Origin: Desulfosporosinus sp.
GTDB taxonomy: Bacteria > Bacillota > Desulfitobacteriia > Desulfitobacteriales > Desulfitobacteriaceae
Length of the DNA: 39,008 nucleotides
Assembly: GCA_031292095.1 (NCBI GenBank)
Contig: JARLHU010000021.1
Coordinates: forward strand, 1 to 39,008
Direction of reading: 5' to 3'
Every line of letters starts with the position of its first letter. Position 1 is the stretch's first letter. Both the position numbers and the translations under genes were made by a program. This document shows positions 1 to 8,900 of the stretch, piece after piece. Below the pieces are notes generated by a model. The model had not been told where the DNA came from, made no database searches, and was given only the letters and a program-made list of their open reading frames with translations.

Positions 1-124
1 ATTGAGTTACAAGCGATTTGTAGTTTAGAGCCAAAATGTATTTATTCTGTGTTAATCTGTGTAATCTGTGGTTGATTAACTGAGTACCTGAATAGTCACA
101 AAAATAATGATTCGCAATTCAATT

Positions 125-202
125 TGTAGGTATAATTTTTATATCTACAAAAACACCAAAATGTCTGTAAAATCAGGGTTTATTAATGTAGGTATAATTT
201 TT
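125..202. repeat. Pair of 16-bp direct repeats upstream of DAHP synthase
   Basis: TGTAGGTATAATTTTT occurs identically at 125-140 and 187-202, 62 bp start to start. Each copy contains a TATAAT -10-like hexamer, and the first copy is also part of an imperfect inverted repeat (GTAGGTAT / ATATCTAC). No convincing -35 was found for either. They could be two promoters or two operator copies for the downstream gene. Otherwise 1-313 is AT-rich and holds no recognisable gene. Confidence 0.4.
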
Positions 203-313
203 CACGGGAATCAAGGATATAAAATACTATGCTTAATTCGTTGCTAGTCTCACGAAAAATAATTATACTTAAGAACGAAGATGTCGGAGCATCAAAACAA
301 AGGAGAATTTGAT

Positions 314-1342
314 ATGAGCATGAAATTCATTAAAAGAATCCCAACTGCCGATGAAATAATTGAGCAGATCCCTTTACCAAATCACATTAAAGTTATAAAG
401 GAAACTCGGGATAGCGATATACGAAATATTTTCGAAAATAAGGATCAAAGATTTATCCTTATTATAGGTCCGTGTTCTGCAGATAATGAAGATTCAGTCT
501 GCGAATATATCGGAAGGCTTGCACGAGTCCAGGAACAAGTAAAAGATTCTATCTTAATTATCCCTAGAATCTATACAAATAAGCCTCGAACTACGGGCGA
601 AGGGTATAAAGGTATGGCGCACCAACCAGACCCAAGCAAAAAACCTGATTTGGTTGAAGGTATCAAAGCAATCAGAAGAATGCATTTAAGATCATTATGT
701 GAATATTACATGCCAGCGGCCGATGAGATGCTCTATCCGGAAAACTATACCTATCTCTCTGACGTTTTGGGTTATATAGCTATTGGTGCCCGTTCAGTTG
801 AGAATCAGCAACATAGACTCGCTGTAAGTGGAGTTGACACACCTGTTGGGATGAAAAATCCTACAAGTGGCGACCTTTCGGTAATGTTGAATTCTATCAT
901 TGCGGCCCAGCAGGCTCATACTTTCACCTATGCCGGATGGGAAGTTGAGACCACCGGCAATCCTCTTACTCATGCGATTTTAAGAGGGGCTGTCGATTCT
1001 AGTGGTAGAAATATTCCAAATTATCATTATGAGGACTTAATACGCATTGCTAAAGAGTATGAAAAACTGCACCTTTTAAATACATCTCTAATTATTGATA
1101 CCAACCATGCAAATTCCATGAAATGTTATTCTGAACAACCGAGAATAGCAAGGGAAGTGTTAATGAGTAGAAAATATGACAGTTTGCTGAAGAAAATGAT
1201 CAAAGGTCTCATGATTGAAAGCTATCTCGAAGAAGGTAAGCAAGGCATCGGTGAAAATATTTATGGAAAATCAATAACGGATGCGTGTCTAGGCTGGGAG
1301 AGTACAGAAAAGTTAATTCAGTATATTGCTGAAAATGTGTAA
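314..1342 (+). CDS. aroF: 3-deoxy-7-phosphoheptulonate (DAHP) synthase, class I
   Basis: Condenses phosphoenolpyruvate with erythrose 4-phosphate to DAHP, the first step of the shikimate pathway, in the cytoplasm. The 342-residue protein has the class I-alpha (AroF/G/H-like) length and motifs: GPCSADNED near the start of the barrel, IPRIYTNKPRTTGEGYKG for PEP/phosphate binding, and conserved GARSVENQQHR and IDTNHANS segments. The ATG at 314 is preferred because AAAGGAG ends 8 nt before it; an in-frame ATG at 281 has no ribosome site. The gene stands alone, with no other aromatic-pathway gene in the window, so which amino acid inhibits it cannot be told. The symbol aroF is generic, since aroG and aroH are equally possible by sequence. 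No clear terminator follows. Confidence 0.93.
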   Translation: MSMKFIKRIPTADEIIEQIPLPNHIKVIKETRDSDIRNIFENKDQRFILIIGPCSADNEDSVCEYIGRLARVQEQVKDSILIIPRIYTNKPRTTGEGYKGMAHQPDPSKKPDLVEGIKAIRRMHLRSLCEYYMPAADEMLYPENYTYLSDVLGYIAIGARSVENQQHRLAVSGVDTPVGMKNPTSGDLSVMLNSIIAAQQAHTFTYAGWEVETTGNPLTHAILRGAVDSSGRNIPNYHYEDLIRIAKEYEKLHLLNTSLIIDTNHANSMKCYSEQPRIAREVLMSRKYDSLLKKMIKGLMIESYLEEGKQGIGENIYGKSITDACLGWESTEKLIQYIAENV

Positions 1343-1382
1343 AAAAATCGTTAAACTATTTATAAATATTACATTATAGTAA

Positions 1383-1409
1383 TTGACATTTCATTAAAAT
1401 TATTATAAT
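1383..1409 (+). promoter_or_regulatory. Promoter of the reverse rubrerythrin gene
   Basis: TTGACA at 1383-1388 and TATAAT at 1404-1409 lie 43 bp upstream of the start codon. The spacing is 15 bp; a shifted -10 (TAATAT, 1406-1411) would give 17. The -10 lies inside the PerR-like box annotated separately. Confidence 0.6.
1394..1408 (+). promoter_or_regulatory. PerR-like box
   Basis: TTAAAATTATTATAA matches the PerR consensus TTATAATnATTATAA at 13 of 14 defined positions (only position 4 differs). It overlaps the -10 region, where a bound repressor would block transcription. Reverse rubrerythrin genes are known PerR targets in clostridia, so peroxide derepression is the expected behaviour. No perR gene lies in the window. 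Confidence 0.7.
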
Positions 1410-1451
1410 ATAGACACATGATAGTTAATGATTTTTAGGAGGAGTTATTTT

Positions 1452-1997
1452 ATGAAGAGATTTATATGTTCCGTATGTGGGTATGTATTTGAAGGAAATG
1501 AAGCGCCAGACAAATGTCCCCAGTGTATGTCACCAAAAGAGAAATTTGCTGAGAAAAAAGATGGAATAATGCAGTGGGCTGATGAACATAAAATAGGGGT
1601 AGCCCAAGGCGTTGATGCTGAGATACTTGAAGGATTAAGAGCTAACTTCATGGGCGAATGCACTGAGGTGGGAATGTATTTGGCGATGAGTCGTCAAGCG
1701 GATCGTGAAGGGTATCCTGAAATAGCCGAGGCTTATAAAAGGATCGCTTTTGAAGAAGCCGATCATGCAGCTAAGTTTGCAGAGTTACTAGGTGAAGTGG
1801 TCTATGCGGATACCAAAAAGAACTTACAGTTGAGGGTTGAAGCAGAATTTGGGGCCTGTCAAGGTAAAAAAGATATTGCTACAAAAGCAAAACAGCTAAA
1901 CTATGATGCCATCCATGATACTGTTCATGAGATGTGTAAGGACGAAGCGAGGCACGGATCAGCCTTTAAAGGGCTTCTTGATAGGTATTTCAAATAA
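1452..1997 (+). CDS. Reverse rubrerythrin (rubredoxin-ferritin-like)
   Basis: A cytoplasmic non-haem diiron peroxidase that would detoxify H2O2 with electrons passed through a rubredoxin site. The 181 residues begin with a rubredoxin knuckle pair (CSVCGY at 6-11, CPQC at 22-25) followed by a ferritin-like four-helix domain. Diiron ligand motifs are visible as GECTEVG, EEADHA, EAEFGAC and DEARHG. Rubredoxin at the N-terminus is the reverse of classical rubrerythrin, as in the oxygen-induced clostridial enzymes. ATG 1452 follows AGGAGG by about 8 nt; the upstream in-frame start at 1428 lies before that ribosome site. A PerR-like box overlaps the promoter. Confidence 0.92.
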   Translation: MKRFICSVCGYVFEGNEAPDKCPQCMSPKEKFAEKKDGIMQWADEHKIGVAQGVDAEILEGLRANFMGECTEVGMYLAMSRQADREGYPEIAEAYKRIAFEEADHAAKFAELLGEVVYADTKKNLQLRVEAEFGACQGKKDIATKAKQLNYDAIHDTVHEMCKDEARHGSAFKGLLDRYFK

Positions 1998-2154
1998 GGC
2001 ACATTCAAGTAAATAACAAGCCATTATGCCAGTCTATTTTGCGCCATACTGCGTCGGCATGTTCCCCTAATAGCCCCGCTATGAGGGGAACATACCTCCT
2101 TGTCTGACGCAAAATATCCATGGCATACTGACCTGTTATTTCCTTTCATATGCC
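1998..2154. repeat. 157-bp intergenic palindrome (fold-back element)
   Basis: Almost the whole interval is one imperfect inverted repeat. The outer ends begin GGCACATTCAAG and finish TTTCATATGCC, and the centre is an exact TGTTCCCCT / AGGGGAACA stem around a short loop. Outer arms of 33 nt agree at roughly 26 positions. No ORF is present. It begins one base after the rubrerythrin stop, and could act as a transcript-end structure or be a MITE/REP-type element. No second copy was seen in the window. Confidence 0.7.
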
Positions 2155-2168
2155 TAATTCTTTAGATT

Positions 2169-2210
2169 TCAGAAGACCCATTCCAATAACTTTTGGAATG
2201 GGTCTTCTGA
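2169..2210. terminator. Strong hairpin, probable intrinsic terminator
   Basis: A perfect stem, AGAAGACCCATTCCAA (2171-2186) with TTGGAATGGGTCTTCT (2193-2208), encloses a 6-nt loop. The T-tract after it is short (GATTTGTC), so termination strength is uncertain. It separates the rubrerythrin unit from the manganese riboswitch promoter. Confidence 0.55.
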
Positions 2211-2271
2211 TTTGTCATGTCTTCGTGGTTGAACTTAATTAAACCTGAGGTTTTTCACAAGATTTCCTTGA

Positions 2272-2300
2272 TTGACAAGCTATTATAATTGAAGTATACT
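2272..2300 (+). promoter_or_regulatory. Sigma-A promoter of the Mn riboswitch and P2-ATPase
   Basis: TTGACA (2272-2277), a 17-bp spacer and TATACT (2295-2300). A start near 2306-2308 would put the riboswitch at the very 5' end of the transcript. Confidence 0.8.
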
Positions 2301-2305
2301 AAAAA

Positions 2306-2433
2306 AGTTAAGAGGGAGTAGTTGAATTACAAAGGCAACATACCCGGTAAGGAAACTTACCTGACTTTGTAAACCTTGAAGGTGACGAGACTTTTGACAT
2401 GGCCTATTTGGGCTGTGTCAAAAGTCTTTTTTT
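2306..2433 (+). promoter_or_regulatory. yybP-ykoY manganese riboswitch with intrinsic terminator
   Basis: The leader has the family hallmarks in order: GGGAGTAG near 2314, ACATACC around 2338-2344, and GACGAGAC near 2384-2391. It ends in a perfect terminator stem, GACTTTTGACA (2389-2399) with TGTCAAAAGTC (2416-2426), followed by seven Ts. The conserved GACGAGAC strand overlaps the left terminator arm. This is the arrangement of an ON switch, where Mn2+ binding holds that strand in the aptamer and allows read-through into the ATPase gene. Family members are known upstream of MntP, TerC/YkoY and P-type ATPase exporters. About 118 nt of further leader, with a small TTTAGTT/AAACTAAA hairpin, precedes the start codon. 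Confidence 0.85.
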
Positions 2434-2551
2434 ATTTACCACTGAGTAGTTTTAAAACGAATATAGGAGTGATTGTTTAGTTGTAGAAACTAAAGCAAGT
2501 GGAGTCGAAGTTAGACTTTCTGACCGGAAAAATAGAAGGAGGAGTTTCGTT

Positions 2552-5281
2552 ATGAGTTCTTTTCAAAAAGAAGCGAAAGAGGTCATTGCTGAATTAAATA
2601 GTAATGAAGAGATGGGATTATCAGTATCTGAAGTTACGGCTAGAACCCTGCGTTATGGGAAAAATGTATTTACTCCAAAAGATAAGGGGAGTATTTTTGC
2701 GAAAATATTTGACAGTTTAAAAGAGCCTTTGATTGTGATACTTTTAATTTCAGGGTTAATTTCCCTTGCAATGGGCCATATTCCCGATGGATTAGGAATT
2801 TTCGTTGCCGTTTTTATTGCCACCTCAATTGCAGTGATTCAAGAGGGTAAATCGGATAAAGCCTTCGAGGCCTTATCAAAGCTGAGCGACGATGTTAACG
2901 TGAAAGTGGTGCGAGATAGTAATATAGTCTATATATCTCAGAGCGATCTTACCATAGGGGATATTATCCATTTGGAAACAGGAGATAAAGTCCCTGCTGA
3001 CGCAAGGGTGGCGCATTGTTCAAATCTGGAAATTGATGAATCTATGCTTACTGGTGAAGCCGAAGCAGTTTCTAAGAGTTCCGCTAAAATTGAAAGAGCA
3101 AATTGTCCCCTGGCAGAGCGTATAAATATGCTTTACTCGGGTACCATGGTGATTGAAGGAAGGGCAATTGCCATTGTAACTTCAATCGGTGATCGGACTG
3201 AAATGGGCAAAATTGCCAGCGAATTAAAAGAAGAAATTAGTACTCAGACACCGCTTCAACAAAAATTAACGGATCTTGGGAAAAGAATCTCAATCATTGG
3301 ATCAATTGCAGCAGCAGGTATCTTTGTCTTAGAATTATTCACTATGTATAGACAAGGAATTCTCGTGTTAGGTAATATGGGAGCGGCTATTCCTGGAATA
3401 AAAGATGCATTTATTACTTCCGTCGCCCTGATCGTCGCAGCTGTACCTGAAGGATTACCAACCATGGTTGCCATTACCCTTGCTTTTAACATGCAGAAAA
3501 TGGCTAAAAATAATGCCTTGGTTCGTAAACTTATAGCATGTGAAACCATAGGCTCTGTGAATGTCATATGTTCTGATAAGACGGGGACTTTGACAGAAAA
3601 CAGGATGACGGTGGTAAATGTTTGGTGTGATGGAAAGGATGTTCCAATCAATAAAATACACTGTGTTGAAATGATTGAGAATTTTTGCGTTAACTCTACA
3701 GCCGATATTTCGAAAAAGGAAAATACGTACGAATTCCTGGGAAATCCGACAGAGTGCTCACTTCTTGTCTGTGCAGATAAGAATAATATCAACTATCTGC
3801 ATTATCGCAAACAGTTAAGTGAGCCTGTTGCTGATTATCATTTTACTTCGGCAAGGAAAATGATGTCGACAGCTTATGAAAAGGAAAAGGGCTACAGACT
3901 CTATTCAAAGGGTTCCCCTGAAAAAGTTTTAAACATTTGTAACCGGATTCTCTATAATGGAACGATTATCTCGATGACGAAGGAGCACGAAGACGTCATT
4001 GAAGCGAGTATCAATAAACTTCAGAATAATGCCAGAAGAGTACTGGCATTTGCTTTCAGTGATTTTATTGACGAGCCTCAATGGGAGGATATATATAACG
4101 TGGAAAAAAATCTTGTTTTCATAGGCTTTGTAGGCATAGAAGATCCTTTGCGTTCGGACGTTAAAGAAGCTATTGATCAATGTCGATTAGCCGGTATAAA
4201 TGTGAAAATTTTAACAGGGGATAATATAAATACGGCTAGAGCCATCGCCAAGCAACTAGGAATTGTAAAGAAAGACTCTTTAGTGCTTGAAGTCTCGGAT
4301 ATAGATAACATGAGCGATCACGAGTTAAAGAGTAAGCTTGATAAAATTGTGGTAATTGCACGGTCAAATCCTACTGCTAAAATGAGAGTTGTGAAACTCT
4401 TGAAGGAAAAAAATAATTCTGTGCTTGTAACAGGCGATGGTATTAATGATGCGCCTGCCTTAAAAGCTGCAGATGTCGGGGTCGCTATGGGGATTGCCGG
4501 AACGGAAGTATCCAAGGAAGCTGCGGATATTGTTCTATTAGATGACTCTTTCTCCACAATAGTTAAGGCTATTAAGTGGGGTCGAGGTATTTATGAAAAC
4601 TTCCAACGATTTATTCAGTTCCAGCTTACGGTGAATATTGTTGCGTTTGTCACTGTTATATCAGCGGAGCTCATGGGGTACAAAATGCCATTTACAACCT
4701 TACAGTTGTTATGGGTTAACATTATTATGGACGGACCGCCTGCCTTGACGTTAGGTTTAGAACCGCCGAGGGAGCATTTGCTTGAAAAACTGCCTATCAA
4801 GAGAAATGCATCTATCGTTACTAAGGATATGCTATTTAAAATTGTATCAAACGGTTTATTTATTGTAACGGCCTTACTATTACTCCTTAAAACCCAAGTC
4901 CTCGGTGGTACAGAAGCACAACAATCGACCATTGTGTTTACTTCATTTGTATTGTTCCAACTCTGGAATGCGTTTAACAGTAGGGAGTTTGGAGTAACGA
5001 GCATTTTTCCTAATATCCATAGAAATAAAGCCATGGTAGGGATCGTGTTCATAACATTCCTAATTCAGATCATAGTTACGCAGTATGGGGGACAAGTATT
5101 TAAAACAGTTCCTCTTGCTACGGAATTGTGGCTGAAGATTGTTGGATACACATTTAGTATTGTGATCTTTAGTGAATTGATCAAACTTATAATGAGAGTC
5201 ATCCAAGGAATTGTTTCGAATACAAAAAGAGAAAAGGCATCTGCTGACGAAGAAGGATCTAAGAAAAAGGCGGCGGCTTAA
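2552..5281 (+). CDS. P2-type cation ATPase under Mn riboswitch (Mn2+/Ca2+ export)
   Basis: A 909-residue integral membrane pump with all P2-type landmarks: N-terminal cation-ATPase domain, LTGEAEAV actuator loop, PEGLP in M4, phosphorylated Asp342 in SDKTGTLTENRMT, TGDGINDAPALKAADVG hinge, and a C-terminal block of six membrane helices. M5 (QLTVNIVAF) and M6 (WVNIIMDGPP) resemble the plasma-membrane Ca2+-ATPase pattern more than SERCA, suggesting a single ion site. The tail is lysine/alanine rich. The ATG follows AGAAGGAGGAG. The upstream yybP-ykoY riboswitch argues that Mn2+ is the physiological signal and probably a substrate; Ca2+ is the alternative from family membership. It is a monocistronic unit closed by a terminator. 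Confidence 0.9.
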   Translation: MSSFQKEAKEVIAELNSNEEMGLSVSEVTARTLRYGKNVFTPKDKGSIFAKIFDSLKEPLIVILLISGLISLAMGHIPDGLGIFVAVFIATSIAVIQEGKSDKAFEALSKLSDDVNVKVVRDSNIVYISQSDLTIGDIIHLETGDKVPADARVAHCSNLEIDESMLTGEAEAVSKSSAKIERANCPLAERINMLYSGTMVIEGRAIAIVTSIGDRTEMGKIASELKEEISTQTPLQQKLTDLGKRISIIGSIAAAGIFVLELFTMYRQGILVLGNMGAAIPGIKDAFITSVALIVAAVPEGLPTMVAITLAFNMQKMAKNNALVRKLIACETIGSVNVICSDKTGTLTENRMTVVNVWCDGKDVPINKIHCVEMIENFCVNSTADISKKENTYEFLGNPTECSLLVCADKNNINYLHYRKQLSEPVADYHFTSARKMMSTAYEKEKGYRLYSKGSPEKVLNICNRILYNGTIISMTKEHEDVIEASINKLQNNARRVLAFAFSDFIDEPQWEDIYNVEKNLVFIGFVGIEDPLRSDVKEAIDQCRLAGINVKILTGDNINTARAIAKQLGIVKKDSLVLEVSDIDNMSDHELKSKLDKIVVIARSNPTAKMRVVKLLKEKNNSVLVTGDGINDAPALKAADVGVAMGIAGTEVSKEAADIVLLDDSFSTIVKAIKWGRGIYENFQRFIQFQLTVNIVAFVTVISAELMGYKMPFTTLQLLWVNIIMDGPPALTLGLEPPREHLLEKLPIKRNASIVTKDMLFKIVSNGLFIVTALLLLLKTQVLGGTEAQQSTIVFTSFVLFQLWNAFNSREFGVTSIFPNIHRNKAMVGIVFITFLIQIIVTQYGGQVFKTVPLATELWLKIVGYTFSIVIFSELIKLIMRVIQGIVSNTKREKASADEEGSKKKAAA

Positions 5282-5321
5282 CAATTATACTGATTACGTG
5301 GTGATGTAAATAAACGTTAAA

Positions 5322-5360
5322 GCAGAAAGAAAGATTAATAATCTTCTTTCTGCATTTTTT
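5322..5360 (+). terminator. Intrinsic terminator after the P2-ATPase
   Basis: GCAGAAAGAA pairs with TTCTTTCTGC around an AT-rich apex with a one-base bulge, followed by a T-run at 5355-5360. Confidence 0.8.
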
Positions 5361-5368
5361 ATAAAGAA

Positions 5369-5527
5369 TTAAATCAGATTACGGATACCGATTGCAATAA
5401 GTAACGTACCAGAGATGAATTCGGAGAGATGTCCAAAATGAAGAAAGTTTGCTCTGATACCCAGTTCAAGGCCACTATCCCTAAGTTGTTTAAATAGGCC
5501 CCTCACTTGTGAGGGGCTAAAGAAGTT
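5369..5527 (-). pseudogene. 3'-end remnant resembling MntP/YtaF (DUF204) efflux protein
   Basis: Reading the minus strand backwards from a stop at 5369-5371 gives an open frame of about 52 codons ending in SEFISGTLLIAIGIRNLI. This resembles the last membrane helix of DUF204 proteins (MntP manganese exporters, YtaF), which typically end in a GG-LI-IGIK-LI pattern. There is no start codon or ribosome site, and the frame is closed at 5528-5530. A perfect 9-bp hairpin (GCCCCTCAC / GTGAGGGGC, 5498-5517) lies inside the upstream half. I read it as the surviving tail of a decayed gene. The family assignment rests on a short stretch. Confidence 0.45.
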
Positions 5528-5580
5528 TTATGATAGAAATACTTCAAACGAAGGGCAAGATTTGAAATGTATAAAGTTGC

Positions 5581-5814
5581 TTAATCGAGAGGTTTTTCAT
5601 CCACCGGTTCAGCAGAAGTATTTAATAATTCAGGTGGATTTTGCGGTGTCAAAAAGGACGAATTTTTTACCTGATCTACAAAACTTAAAACTGCGGCAGT
5701 ACCCTTGACCATTGCCTTACGGGCCTCTTCCCTTGCTTCTGGTGAGACTAACAGAACAATTGCCGCAGCACCAAAGATAAAACCGAACGGGGATTTTTTG
5801 ATAAATTTAAACAT
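5581..5814 (-). CDS. Small MFK-type membrane protein (DUF5132-like)
   Basis: 77 residues: MFKFIKKSPFGFIFG, one hydrophobic segment (about 10-26) ending in SPEAREEARKAM, an amphipathic Ala/Val helix, and a Pro/Glu-rich acidic tail. The ATG at 5814 has GGGAG 8-9 nt upstream on the minus strand; a longer in-frame start at 5853 lies before that site. It diverges from the large ATPase gene, with 168 bp between the two starts. The layout matches two other short proteins here (11445-11705, and the N-terminal half of 17119-17526): MFK start, single membrane span, a proline, then an amphipathic helix. The DUF5132 link is from memory of that family's look and is tentative. Function unknown. Confidence 0.7.
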   Translation of the reverse strand: MFKFIKKSPFGFIFGAAAIVLLVSPEAREEARKAMVKGTAAVLSFVDQVKNSSFLTPQNPPELLNTSAEPVDEKPLD

Positions 5815-5982
5815 TATGAACACTCCCTTGAACATTTTCAGCGGTGATATCATAAATAGTTTCCATATATTTCATAATTTATCCATATAATTTTATTTTT
5901 TTTGGTATAAAGAGTCCTGTCTAGGATCATACTGAATTTTGTTACCTTGAAAAGGATTGGAGAAAGGTTAGGGGGGTAGAGA

Positions 5983-8900
5983 TTGGGGATTCTATTCAGT
6001 CAGTCTACAGGACGGCAGATTCGAAAATTGCCAGGCAGAGTTCGTATAGAAGTATATGGACTGAAACACAACCTTGCACTAGCACAGCAAATCATCGAGC
6101 AGTTAGGCCGAAGTGAAGGGATTGAGAGGATATCTCCATGTATTGATACAGGTAGGCTACTCCTTGTGTTTAGTGAACAGAAAACTTCAGTTGAAGAGAT
6201 CATCGATAAGCTTCGGTTACTTGAAGCGTCTGCTCTTGATAATTCCATAAATAAGCAAACTCGAATAACGGAACAAGCTTATAAAGAAGTAGCGGTGACC
6301 ACTAACGACGGAGGAAACTTAGCAAGCTTAAATCTGAGTCATGATCCTCAGCTATTGACGCTAGCTAATCTGCGGTCAGAGAGTCCCACTCAGGTAGTTC
6401 AAACGGAAATTAAAAACACGCAGCTCCCACTTCCCTTAACACTTACTGTTGGGGGATTAGGTGTTCTGGGGATTAAACAGCTGTTTTGGGGAAAATCTGC
6501 CTTAGCCAGAAGTTCTTCGGCTTTTAATTTGGCGGCCCTAGTTGCAGTAGCCAGTGGTTATTCGTATTTCAAGCGTGATGCTTTTCAAGGACAGGTTAAA
6601 CGAATCAATCCAGAGTTTCTTCTGGGTGCAAGCGCGCTAGCCCTTGCTCTGGTGAGAGAAAATTTAGTGGTTCTTGCCGGGTTAAGTATTATGCAGTTTC
6701 TGAAGTGGAAAAGAGATCAAGTGAATCTTGGTAGTGTTAACAGACCAGCTATCCCTCCTGAAATAAAGAGTTATAGTGAGAAAACAAGTAAACTGACGAC
6801 GCTTCTGGCAGGAGCAACTTGGGCAGTTACGGGAAGTCCGCTGACGGGAGTTGCGGTTCTTTTGGCTGGTAACCCGAGGGTAGCGACATTACCCGCTCAA
6901 TATGCTTGGGATCAAGCCGATTTTACTGCCCGTAAAAATGGATATCTGATTCCGGAAAATAGTTCCTTAGCAGAATTAGCACAGACTAATTGTGTTGTCA
7001 TCGAGGATACCTCGCTCATTGTTAAAGAGCAGATAAGTGGAATTGAGTGTATTGCCAAGGATGATGATCAGTCGAAAATATGGCATTTGGCTGCTTCAAT
7101 AATGAAAAAGACTGGACATGCTTGGCAGGATGAGGTGACCCGAAAGGCAGAATTAGTTGGAGGAACTCTGCGTACTGCTTTTAAAGTTGAGCAGTCAAAG
7201 CAAGGAACAAAAGCGAAAATTCAAAAGGCTGAAGTATTAATGGGCAGTCTGAAATTTCTAGAACAAAACGAGGTAATTTGCGATCACTATCTATTAGAAG
7301 TGAAAAGAAAACAAAAAAAAGGCTACGAGGTCTTGTGCTTAGCAAGCGAAAAGGTTTTGCTTGGACTTCTAGTAAGGAAAAAAGAAATTGGATTCAATGA
7401 GTTTTATGAATCGATAAATAATTTACGCCAAAATAGTATTAAGGTGAACATTCTAAATGATAGTTTAAATTTAGGCCCTGAAACTTTGGAACAATGTGGA
7501 CTTGATACAGGCTGGCTAGGTCTTACTCAAGAAAGAATCTTAGAGAAAATCTTTGATTTACGCCAGCAAGGTGGAAATGCCCTTCTCATCAAAGGAAAGA
7601 CTGATTATGACGCTAAAGAAGTTTATAACTTACTTGGCGTTTCATCCATCTCCATTGAAAGAGTAATAGATTTAAGTAGAGCGATCGAATTTTCACAGAA
7701 CACCAAGACAACGGTCCAAGAGAATTTTAAAATAGCCAAAGTATGGAATTCTCTTGGGACGTTATTGGCCATTCCCTTAGCTATAACTGCCCCAATTATC
7801 AATTTGCTTACAGAAGCTATTACCTTAATGCTCTTAGCCAGAAGCAAAAGGATAAGCGAGAGTTTTCAGAAGTCAAGTTTCACCTTCAAAGGAGAACAAG
7901 CGAAGACTAATCCTAAACCCAAACCCTCTAATGTTAATAGCAAAATCCAGCCTATAAGGAAAGAATCGGGAATTCTCTGGCACGCCCTTGCCGACGAAGA
8001 TATTATCGAAAATTTTAAAGTAGATGTAGATCAGGGATTATCAACTGAACAAGTCATCGCACAGCGTAATAACTTTGGCTTAAATAAACTTGAACGAAAG
8101 AAACAAGAACCCTGGTTAGTGTCGTATCTGGCCCAATTCAAAGAGTTTACAACCTTAATTCTACTGGGAACCTCTCTAGTTGCTCTTGCTACCGGAGCTT
8201 GGTTCGATGGACTTGCTATGGGATCAATCCTCTTAGCTAATGCTGCGATCGGCACAGTTCAAGAACGAAAGGCAGAAAGGGTAATCGAAGCACTCAACCA
8301 ATTTCAACCTCCCCACTGTAGAATAACCAGAGAAGGCAAACAACTGGAGATTTTAGGAACTGAGCTGATGCCGGGTGATATTGTCAACCTTGAGGCAGGG
8401 GACAGAGTTCCCGCCGATATCCGTTTGCTGAACTCCTGGAACCTAGAAATAAATGAGGCTGCCCTAACAGGGGAATCCGTTCCCATTATTAAGAATCCCC
8501 AAATAGTGCGTGGAGATTGCCCCTTGGCAGAGCGTAAAAATATGCTCTACTTGGGAACTGATGTAACACGTGGTAAAGGAATCGGAATTGTCGTCAGGAC
8601 TGGGATGGAAACCGAGATTGGTTACCTAATGTCACTGATGGAAGGACAAGAAAAGGTCTTAACGCCGTTGCACGAAAAGGTAACGAGTATCAGTAAAACT
8701 TTTATTAAAGGGGCGGCATTAGCCGGGACTTTGGTATTTATTGCTGGTCTATTGAGAGGTCGACCAATCGGGCAAATAATCACCACGTCGATTACTCTGG
8801 CAGCCTCGGCAGTACCCGAGGGGCTTCCCGTGACCATAACCATTGCTTTAAGTGCTGGTATTTTCCGCATGGCCAAGAAGAATGCTCTAATACGCAAATT

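Noticed and set aside
281..313. Longer start for DAHP synthase at ATG 281
   Set aside because: No ribosome site precedes it, while AAAGGAG is well placed for ATG 314.
3256..3792. 178-codon minus-strand frame inside the P2-ATPase gene
   Set aside because: Shadow of a strongly conserved gene; no ribosome site or independent support.
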